Assembly: GCA_009823395.1 (NCBI GenBank) | Contig: CM020510.1 | Location: 16,720,273 to 16,784,272, forward strand | DNA from: Thamnaconus septentrionalis | Lineage: Eukaryota > Chordata > Actinopteri > Tetraodontiformes > Monacanthidae | Length of the DNA stretch: 64,000 nucleotides | Direction: 5' to 3' | Shown: in pieces, positions 49,754 through 59,216 of the stretch | Layout of the letters: each line of letters opens with the position of its first letter | Position numbering within the stretch: the first letter of the stretch is position 1 | Notes under the pieces: generated by a model | Databases searched by the model: none | Told to the model about the DNA's origin: nothing | What the model saw: only the letters and a program-made list of their open reading frames with translations | Position numbers and translations under genes: made by a program

Positions 49754-52391
49754 ATGAGGATTACCAGTGTCTCATGTCAGCTCGCCCTGGCTCTAGCTGC
49801 GGTCACGCTGACTGCAATCTCTTTTATTGAGGCCAAGACAACACAGAAACCAAAGTATCAGTACACCAAGAAGCCTGTCCCGCAGATCCCCGTGCACAGC
49901 CCTCTGACCACCAGTGCAGTCAAAACTCACAAGATAGTGCCAAGTCCGCAGCCTCCAACAGAGAGGGACCTCTATGCAAGTCATGCACTTAACTACGATG
50001 CACATGGCACTGAGGCCCCTGGTATTGGCCCTGAGAACTACACAATGGATTACAATGAGTGCTACTTTAATTTCTGTGAATGCTGTCCGCCTGAAAGTGG
50101 CCCACGGGGGCCAAAGGGAGACCAAGGCTTACAAGGTCATGTACAAACCTATGATATGCAATACTTGTCTACTCTACTCTACTCTGCTTTCAGTATATTG
50201 ATCTGCTGTCATAATGATTTTTTGTTCAGGGCCCCCAGGCGAAAGAGGCCTCAGTGGAGCAGCCGGTTTACCAGGAATCCCAGGATTTAGTGGCCCTATG
50301 GGGTTCAAAGGAGAAAGAGGTAAATGTGATACAAACTATGGATAATACATAGTTACTGAATGAACTTGTTAAAATATCATAGTACTTATTTATTCATAGG
50401 CTTTAAAGTATTTTGCATCTAGCAAAGAGCTCTAGCATGTTGAGTGCTTCCTACTAGCTGTTGATTTTTTTTTTTTTTACTAATTGAAAAAGTAAAGCTC
50501 ATGCTATACTTTTTTATACATTTTATAAATTGTTCACCTTATACACAATTATACACAGACAGATATATTTAAAGTCTGTTTTACTTTGATAATTATTACT
50601 TAAAGCTGATGAAAACACAAAAGTCAGCATCTAATAAAATTAGAATACTACTTGGGACCAATTGAAAAAAAAAAAAAAAAGCTTCACATTATAACATAAA
50701 ATGTTGGAGGTCTGAACAGTACAAGGCTTGTACTGTTGAGTCCCCCAACATTTTATATGTGCTGCACATGCTTGTAATGCAAGCATGAACAGCACACAAT
50801 ATTTGTCTGAGTTTGCTGGCCATTCATGGTCAGCTCAGAGATGGTATTTGCATTTTTGATAAAGTGGGAGGGAGCCAAGTCCTACTGGAAAATGAAATGA
50901 CCATCTCCATAAAGCTGGTCAACAAAGGGAAGCATGAAGCATGTAGTGCTATAAAACTTCCTGGGAGGCGCCAGCAGGTGAGCCAAAACCTGATCAAACA
51001 CAGTGGAGCAACAGCAGCAGATTTTCCAAAGAACTTTTTCCACAGTATTTTAGTTTTCTGAGACAATTCTGAATTTGTAGGTTTTCATCAGCTGCATACC
51101 AAAATCATCATCTGTGTGTAATGAATTCCATTATGTTATAATTAATAGATGGATTGAACTTGGACACATCATTAAAAAAAATCCTGTACTAACAGACAAT
51201 AAATTGTTAACTTAACTTAATTGAATTTTACTTTCTAAGATGAAATGCTAAAAATGTCAATCTCATGTTTTTGAGGATATTATAAAAATATTTATGTGGA
51301 ATTGGATGGATGGCTAAGCCAAGGTGTATTATTGGGTTGTATCAGGAGAAAGAGGTGACAGAGGAGGCAGTGGGACAGCAGGGCAACCAGGTGTCCCGGG
51401 AAAACCAGGACTAAAAGGTAGGTAAAATTTTATGATCAGATCAATATTAATTACCTCAATGTTGCCCTAATACAATAGCTGAAACGTAGTTTACCTTGCA
51501 GGTGATGTTGGCCCAAAAGGTGAGACGGGGATGCAAGGTATCAAGGGTAGTGGTGGAGAGAAAGGTGAGCCTGGTCAAAATGGCACTGCTGGTGAGAAGG
51601 GTGAACCAGGAGTCCAGGGACCAGCTGGACCCCCAGGAATAGCTGTTGAGTTAGGCCCTAAGGGAGAAAAAGGGGATAAAGGGGAGTGTGGGACACTTGG
51701 AGAGAGGGGACAGAAAGGTGAGCGAGGGGATCCTGGACATCCAGGCATTCCAGGAGCGATGGGCATTCCAGGAGTCAATGGCAAGCACGGTTCTCCGGGT
51801 CCGATAGGTGCCAGAGGGGATCAGGGATCTCCAGGGCCACAAGGGGAACCTGGGGTCAGAGGACCTGAGGGGCCACAAGGCGTAAGAGGAATAATTGGGC
51901 CAAAAGGAGACAGAGGTTATCCTGGGCGGAGAGGTGATCGTGGTATTCGTGGACCCAAAGGAGCCAAGGGCTCGGGTCTTCCCTTGAAGCGTTCAGCTTT
52001 CAGTGTTGGTATTTCCCCAAGAAAGTCTTTCCCTCCCTCTGGTTCCCCCATCCGCTTTGACAAAGTCTTCTACAACGAGGAAAACCACTTCAATCTGACC
52101 ACCAACAGCTTCACGTGCGTCCATCCCGGGGTTTACGTCTTTTCCTTCCACATCACGGTGCGCAACCAGCCGCTGCGAGCCACACTGGTTGTGAACGGCT
52201 CGCGACGGGTGAGGACTCGGGACTCTTTGTACGGTCAAGATATCGACCAGGCCTCCACTCTGGTGCTGCTGCGCCTGACTGCGGGCGATCAGGTCTGGAT
52301 GGAAACCTTTAGAGACTGGAATGGGGTGTATGCCAGCAATGAAGATGACAGCATCTTCTCTGGCTTTCTGCTATATGCAGACGATGCCTGA
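49754..52391 (+). CDS. otol1: Otolin-1, inner-ear otolith collagen with C1q domain
   Basis: Otolin is a secreted short-chain collagen that scaffolds otoliths. Coding exons: 49754-50135, 50230-50319, 51346-51417, 51502-52391; all junctions are phase 1. The 477-residue product has the same length as I recall for human otolin-1. Order of parts: signal peptide about 1-26 (hydrophobic [15 protein letters not shown]); a Thr/Pro/Lys-rich N-terminal region; an NYT glycosylation site at 95; a Cys cluster CYFNFCECC at 103-111; Gly-X-Y repeats from about 116 to 339 with one interruption (GIAVEL); and a C1q-like domain from about 346 to the end (starts AFSVG, includes PGVYVFSF, ends [11 protein letters not shown]). 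The first donor (CAAG followed by GTCATG) is weak but is the only one that keeps the Gly-X-Y register. The exon seems to begin at 49,741 after CTCAG, so an upstream untranslated exon is likely. Which otol1 paralogue this is remains open. Confidence 0.96.
50694..50795. repeat. Two adjacent hairpins in otol1 intron 2
   Basis: The first (about 50,694-50,760) pairs AAAATGTTGG and CTGAACAGTACAAG with CTTGTACTGTT and CCAACATTTT, arms of about 30 bases with few mismatches and almost no loop. The second (50,759-50,795) pairs GTGCTGCACATGCTTG with CAAGCATGAACAGCAC around TAAT, with two mismatches. They could be a small palindromic transposon remnant or a structured RNA. Confidence 0.6.
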
Positions 52392-53194
52392 TTCTCTGTT
52401 CTAAGCATATCCCTCTACGGACTGCTGTGATGTCTTGTATGAAACTGTGTACAAATGGTGCTAATATTTTCTGATCCATAATGATCTGCTCGAATAGTGG
52501 CACGGTGTACAAAAAACTTTGGCACTGCTTGTATTGAACTTATATTTATTATGTAACCATTGTAATAATCAAGTATCTTGTGGTCATCTTGTGCTTTATT
52601 CTTTCATGGTGTACACATTGTTTTATTTATTGGCAACTCTTAAGTCTAATCATTGTGCAGCATATACAGAGATCAACTGATATAATATATGGTACAGTCA
52701 CCTTTCATCCTCCCTCATCACAGGCTTTCAAGTATTTATTGGTGGTATAATGTACCTGTTTTCAGTTATCACCTTTTGATTAGGATTGGTCTGGCCTCTT
52801 TAACTTCTTAGGTTTTCTAAGCTCAATATTATTCAAATTCTCAAATTTTCTTTTTGTTTTTAACACTGAAATTCGCTTGTATCACTCTCCCTGATTTGTC
52901 CCCCTTTTTTGTACACATTATATTTTTCACACACTCACATCTCCTTTCCATTATTAGCTACAGATATCTTATATCATAAATGTCAGAGTCTTATTTTGGA
53001 GTATGACGTCAACAATCACATGTAACAAGATAGTCTTCTCTGTATAATCATTTTATACTTAAACCCATTGTCCTTGTTAACAGTGTTGTTCTACTTAGTC
53101 GTTAAAAAAAAACAAAGGAAATACGATTCAGCAGTGTTCAACATTATCAGAATTCTTTAATTGCATTAAGTGGACAGAGTTGTGGAAATGAAGC

Positions 53195-53200
53195 AATAAA
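53195..53200 (+). terminator. Possible otol1 polyadenylation signal
   Basis: AATAAA about 800 bases after the otol1 stop and about 180 bases before the stop of the convergent Fc-receptor-like gene. The assignment is tentative. Confidence 0.35.
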
Positions 53201-53379
53201 GTCAATACCTGTAACCTAATACATGCATATTTGATAGTTGTGGTATCAAAAGTGGACACTGACATGCATGTTTATCAGCAAGCACAGTGTTAGTGATGAG
53301 TTATGATTGATTATGTTTTTTCTGCAGATGCCAGTAATTTTGTGTAAATTGTTATCTTGGCACTGTCATCTGGACAGTT

Positions 53380-56300
53380 CTAAAGCATATCACCAGATTG
53401 TTCGGACATGTCGCCAGATCCCTCGGATAAGTCCCCAGACTCTTCAAACAAGTCCCCAGACTCTTCAAACAAGTCCCCAGATGCCTCAAACTTGCTGACA
53501 GTATTTAAAATGGCCGTCTTCACAGTAGGTGGCAAGGTCTGTGTAGCCGGCAGCGATGTTGTCTGACCTTGTGACTGGGTGTTGACTGTGATAGGATGTT
53601 TTGCATCTTCTGAACAAGTCAAGAAGATGAAATCAATAATCACACGTTTAGACATTTTTTCTATCATAAATATGTGTGGTGACATCATTAGTAAAGGAGA
53701 AACAGGTCAACATTATCGAAAGAGATGACGAAGAAAACATTGCTTCCATTTCCAAAGGGTCATGAAAGGATGAAGCCACATTTGTGAAAAGGTTACTTGA
53801 CTTATGAAAAAGACATGACACTACCCAAACAAAACTAAATAAAATATTGTAAAATTATACAATTGGACTAGATCCCAATGTGTCAGTGTAACAACAACTT
53901 GACCAGGTATTGTCTCCTCCCCTAAGTGATTAATTCTCACTCAGAAAACTTGTTTGTGTCCCTCTCAGACAGTACAATTAGCACCAGTTTTGCCGGAAAA
54001 CATTTTATACACATTTAACAATGTGTGGCTGATTTAGTGGAGTCTGAGATTTGGACACATGAGATCGAAAACTTCAACTAGACTCACCTAAGACCTGCAC
54101 TGGAGTCTCAGCCGAAAGCACAGAATGTGTACGCCTCAGTGCCTCCCAGGAGGCCCTGCAAGAATACATTCCTTTGTCGTTCATGGCCAAGTTGGTCAGG
54201 TTGAATTGAGAGTTGGAACCCGTCTGTCGCAGAACTTCAACACCATCTTTGTATAGGATGGTCTCATGTAGTGGTGGTGTCCCACGGACACGACAGGTTA
54301 GCTCTACGCTTTGGCCCACCAGGACAAGCTGAGGTGAAGCTTGCAGGATGGCCCAACCTCCTGGGAAGAAAGTTTACACTCGACATCAGGCCCTGATTCA
54401 ATTCTATCTTACAAATCTCACAAAAATCAAGATCAAACAAACAAATAAACAAACCCAAAATAATGAAAAACCAATGAAACAAGTTCACATAAAAAGTCAA
54501 CAGTGAGTGAAATGATGAATGGCTTCTCAGTTTGTCAAATACACTAATTATGTTTGAACATTCCAATGAATCACAACATGGGAAACTAAGCAGTTGTTGG
54601 AGCACTTACCATCAACAGTGATCTCTATGGGCTGGCTTTTCTGGGTTTTTATCGTCATTTCTCTCACTCCCTGGCAGTAATACATCCCACTGTCTCTAAA
54701 TTGGGCCTTCCATAAAAACAGGTTCTCCCTAGAGTGTGGGAGCTGCTCTGATCCCTTGAACCAAAGATAACTCCAGGTAGCCTCATCAGGAATGGTGCAC
54801 TTCAGCTGGACGTTCTCCCCAGAGAAGATTCTTCCATCTCCAACAACAATCTCCACTGTGGCTCTGGCCGAAGTCTCAGAGGACCCTATCACTTCACTTG
54901 CTGAGCGGAAATACAAGAAACGTCACCCTTAAAAACAATCAGGCAAAGTTGTGCCATGTGCATGGCTCATTTGTGTTATTCATTAAATACCCTGGGTTAT
55001 AGTGGAAGGTAGAACATCAGCTTTTGCAAGAAGCTAAAACTGGTGGTTTTTAAGGAACTCTACCAACAAAGGCCTAATCATGATTTTGTCTGGAGACTTG
55101 CACAGTTAATTGTGTAAGGCTGCACTATTGGAAGCCAAGGTGAAAAAACAATGTGAAAATAGGTGAAGATTTCCAGTGAATTTTCACTGGAGCCAGGTTC
55201 ACTGTTCACAACACTTCTCTTCCCCAAAGTTGAAATATGTCATGCAAACAAAACTTGAACAGTTAATGCAATTTACTCATCTAGCTTTGATAAAGTGATG
55301 ATAAGAACTCATTCTCAATTGAGTCAAAGCACTGTGTCATGCTACAAGCAAACTCACCTAAGACCTTCACTGGAGTCTCTTCAGAAAGCACAGAGTGTGT
55401 ACGCCTCCGTGCCTCCCAGGAGGCCCTGCAAGAATACATTCCTTTGTCTTTTATGGCCAAGTTGGTCAGGTTGAATTGAGAGTTGGAACCCGTCTGTCGC
55501 AGAACTTCAACACCATCTTTGTACAGAATGGTCTCATGAAGCGGTGGTGTCCCGCGGACACGACAGGCTAGCTCTACGCTTTGGCCCACCAGGACAAGCT
55601 GAGGTGAAGCTTGCAGGATGGCCCAACCTCCTGGGGAAAAGGACAGGATGGTTTACACTGTACATCTGGACCTGATTCAAGTCTATCTCATTTTATCTGT
55701 CAATAATCCCCCCTTGTTAAAATGATCGTTAAATCCATGCTCTTTCGGGGGAAAAAATTACCCAAAACATTAAACCAATAAAATCTGCCTGTTCTATCCT
55801 ATGAAAACAACACAAGCGAGTAAAAGGATGAATTCCTTGTCACAGTTTGTTAAAATTTGTCATTATGTTTGAACATTCCGATGAGTCATAATAACATAGT
55901 AATGAAGCAGTTGTTGGAGCACTTACCATCAACAGTGAGCTCTATGGGCTGGCTTTTCTGGGTTTTGTTCGTTGCTTCTCTTACTCCCTGGCAGTAATAC
56001 ATCCCACTGTCTCTAAATTGGGCCTTCCATAAAAACAGGTTCTGCCCAGAATGTTGGAGCTGCTCTGATCCCTTGAACCAAAGATAACTCCAGCTTGCCT
56101 CATCAGGGATGGTGCACTTCAGCTGGACGTTCTCCCCAGAGAAGATTCTTCCATCTCCAACAACAATCTCCACTGTGGCTCTGACTGAAGTCTCAGAGGA
56201 CCCTGAGGACACAAATCACTTCACTTTCTGAGCAGAAATACAAGCAACGTCACCCTTAAAAACAATCAGGCAAAGTTGTGCCATGTGCATTTGCCTTATC

Positions 56301-56833
56301 TATTAAATACCCTGGGTTATCACAAGCTGGGGAAATGTTTCCTCGCTCCCCCTTCCATGTATGGGGAACATCAACTTTTCCAAGAAGCTAAAACTGGTAG
56401 TTTTTAGGGAACTCTACCAACAACGGTCTAAACATGATTATGTCTGGAGACGTTCACAATTAATTGTGTAAGCAAGCACTGTTCACTGAAGCCTTCCAGT
56501 GAATTTTCATTGGGATTGAGCCAGGTTCACTGTTTACAACACTTCTCTTGCGATGAAATATGTTATGCAAACAAAATTTGAACAGTCAATGCAATTTACT
56601 CATCTAGCTATGATAAGCTCAGCTGCTTTATTTACTACATACCCTGGGTTTTCACGAGCTGGGGAAATGCAGACAGAACTGTAAACAAAAAGGGAAAAAT
56701 CTAATGAGAACACCACATATAAAAATAACATGAGAAATGTAATTAAAAACATAATTCAGTTTTATTCAAGTGACAAATAAAACTCACCAAGTAGGGAAAC
56801 GATCCATTTCGATGCAATGCCCATTCCGGTCAT
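53380..56833 (-). CDS. Fc-receptor-like immunoglobulin protein, four Ig domains, no membrane segment
   Basis: Seven exons on the minus strand, in transcript order: 56833-56788, 56678-56643, 56202-55927, 55630-55358, 54900-54610, 54360-54088, 53609-53380; all junctions phase 1, total 474 residues. The first two exons (46 and 36 bases) encode a split signal peptide (MTGMGIASKWIVSLL + VLSAFPQLVKTQ), the usual Fc-receptor-family arrangement. Then come alternating Ig domains: D1 and D3 share LKCTIPDEA, YLWFKGSEQL and DSGMYYCQG; D2 and D4 share GQSVEL.CRVRGTPPL, ILYKDGVEV and KGMYSCRAS. The last exon encodes a Thr/Pro-rich linker and an acidic tail of 7-residue repeats (EESGDLF type). I see no transmembrane helix, ITIM or ITAM, so a secreted product is predicted unless another 3' exon is used. 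Ligand unknown. The start could also be the second ATG, three codons in. Confidence 0.85.
53387..53491 (-). repeat. 21-bp in-frame tandem repeat, five units, in the last Fc-receptor-like exon
   Basis: On the plus strand, units start at 53387, 53408, 53429, 53450 and 53471. The units at 53429 and 53450 are identical (AAGTCCCCAGACTCTTCAAAC) apart from none seen; the outer ones have diverged. Each encodes seven residues of the acidic tail (EESGDLF-like). Confidence 0.93.
54088..56202 (-). repeat. Tandem duplication of an Ig-exon pair
   Basis: Exons at 54,088-54,900 (D4/D3) and 55,358-56,202 (D2/D1) are near-identical, with about 1.3 kb offset (54,360 against 55,630; 54,610 against 55,927). Similarity continues into the introns: both units are preceded by CATTAAATACCCTGGGTTAT or TATTAAATACCCTGGGTTAT (near 54,980 and 56,300) and AAGAAGCTAAAACTGGT. 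Confidence 0.9.
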
Positions 56834-57576
56834 TCTGCTTGTGACACAAAGAGAATGGAGAAGATTCTGTATTTATAATAAAATGGGAAGTGAAAGCGTT
56901 GAGAGTTTCGATCATCAAAAATACATCACACAGAACATCAGTTTTCTGGAAAACGACCCACTTTGGCGTATTAAAAAGTTAAACTGCAAGCGTTCTAAAG
57001 GTTCAAGTTCCTTTTTTTGTTTGTGTTGGAACATATTTGGCAACACTGTCATTTTCACTCTGAACAGAAATGGCGACGATATATTTGTTTTACAGCTTCA
57101 GGTCTACTCCACGGGTGTAAAAATGAAAGGGGAGTTCCGGGTTGTTTTTTTTTTGTTTTTTTTGCACTTTTGCTCGAGAAATACATTTGCAGTCATCAGT
57201 GGTGCGAGGAAAGATTGCAGCTGCGGCTTCCTGTTGTTGTTGCTGGCAGTTGTGGCACTGTGCACAGCCTCCCGCTGCTGAAACCCATCGGCCTTGAGGT
57301 TTGACGCGTTCAGACTTCAGAGACGGTCTTGGGCAGAGTAGTGACCTCTCGCTGACTGTCCTCCTCTATCCTCAAGCGCTCTCAGTGAAGCCTGAAGACA
57401 GCTGTCGATTTCTCTGGCCGACTTGTCAGCCATCAACATAGTCACCCTTTAAAAGTGATTTGGACTGTGAAGATAAACTGCTGAGGTCTGAGAAGAAAAC
57501 ATTACGTCAACTAGATGACTGCAGTAGTTAAACATAAATTGCCCACACACAAACACTCGTGCTTTTCCACTTCTTT
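56834..57576. other. Region between the Fc-receptor-like gene and rabgef1; one unexplained short frame
   Basis: A 40-codon minus-strand frame, 57,317-57,439, starts MLMADKSAREID and has even composition, but I do not recognise it. No splice-supported gene was established here. The Fc-receptor-like promoter should lie in the left part. Confidence 0.4.
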
Positions 57577-57582
57577 TTTATT
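57577..57582 (-). terminator. Possible rabgef1 polyadenylation signal
   Basis: TTTATT on the plus strand reads AATAAA on the minus strand, about 1.6 kb beyond the rabgef1 stop. The intervening 57.6-59.2 kb is AT-rich, gene-free and would be the 3' UTR. Confidence 0.4.
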
Positions 57583-59216
57583 CGTCATCACACACCCATA
57601 GATGCAAATTAAGCAATACTGCCCCAATAAGTTACATTTAAATAAGATGAGACAGTACTGAGTTACCTTATCCCAAGTGATACAATACCAAACCTATGAG
57701 GTTACAAAGATGCATTTAACTTAATTTAAATACCTGATACATGGCTTCTGCATACAGTGCAAGATGAACTCATTCAAGCTATCTGTTTACTTCAAACGTC
57801 TTTTAAAACTAAAATTAAGAGAGCAGCTGCACACCAACTACACTGTAGTAAATAAGACTCATTAAAAGGATTAAAAAACTAGCAATTCATATTTTAGCCA
57901 TAAGGAAAAGATTGCAAGAAAAGAAAAATCCCTGCCTTCCACATTCCTTCTATTTCTGAGGCGGCAAAAAAAAAGCCTTTGCAACGGCCCAAACACTGTT
58001 TTCATTAACTACCATTTCATTTGTAATGACCTGATTTTGCAAGTCCTTCTCTAAATTGAATTTCCAAATTTAAAGATTAAAGTCGCGGAGAAAAAAAAGT
58101 GCTTCAAAGTAAATTCAATTGGTCGTGTGTTGACTCTGCTGCATGAAAAGAGCAAACGGCATCTTTGTCTTCCTCCCGACTCCTTCGAAAGAGAGCATAT
58201 CCTCAAAAAACGTGCTAATGACACCACCTCCAGACAATAAATTAACACAAGCAGATGCAATTGTTCAATCGTTGCAATTCCATGGAACGTCTTAATATTT
58301 TTTTTTATATATACTACTGTAAATATTACAGGAATAATACTCCTATTGCGTTCAAAAAAAACCAGATACCTGTTCTACCGTTTAGAAAAATAAAATCACT
58401 CCGGCTTACGGTTTACGGCTGGAGTGAGATGTCTGGCATGTGAACAAGTGTACAATATCTTTACACAGAAAGGGGAGCGTTTATGACGACAACGAAACAC
58501 GTCTGTGCAGGGAAAACCTCAAATTCAGACGCTTCCGTCGTCTCGGCGGGAGGCTGCCGCGGACGACGGGCGCCGTTCTCTGCAGGATTTTCTCGGAGGT
58601 GAAAAGGGCGAAGCACAGTGTTAATAATGCTGCAAAATGAACACAAACATGAGACTTCTTAAAGAATGACAAAACATTAAAAAAAAAAAAACACTCTAAG
58701 CTGAATTGCAACTAAACTGCTTATGATGTTGAGACAATAATCTGGTGGGAAAATATATGAGTAAGAGAAGCCTGGCAACCCAATCCATTCATTTCCCCGG
58801 TTCTCCAGCGCAGACGCGGCAGCGTCGACTCGATGAGGTACTGGCGCTGTCACAACGGGGCGACAGACAGACAGGCAGGTGTGTTTGGGAAGAGCTGGAT
58901 TTACAACAATTTATCCAGGCGAGGGATTCTGCTGATGGGGTCATGACTCCTCTTCCTCCTCCTCCTCCTCTCCTCGCCGTCTCGCTGATGTCTTTAATTT
59001 CCCTGTGAGTCAAAGAGCCAGTCGGCTGCGGTCGCCGGCTACATACGGACGTTAACATTGGTGAACGTCTCACGGGGGAGTGGTGGTGGTGGTAGAACTA
59101 AACTGCTGGCTGAGGTGGCAATGATCCATGTTGTTCTACCAGATATGTGCATACTGACAGTGGAGTTCAACGCTAGGGTGGGGCAGGGGGGAGGGAGGGG
59201 AGCGGAGCTCCTCGCA
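57583..59216 (-). other. Presumed rabgef1 3' UTR
   Basis: No coding exon on either strand. It is placed in the 3' UTR because it follows the rabgef1 stop directly and no other gene is evident before the AATAAA at 57,577. Confidence 0.4.

Noticed and set aside
50136..50290. Read-through extension of the first otol1 coding exon
   Set aside because: Past 50,135 the frame leaves the Gly-X-Y pattern, while splicing to 50,230 restores it; the extension is intron.
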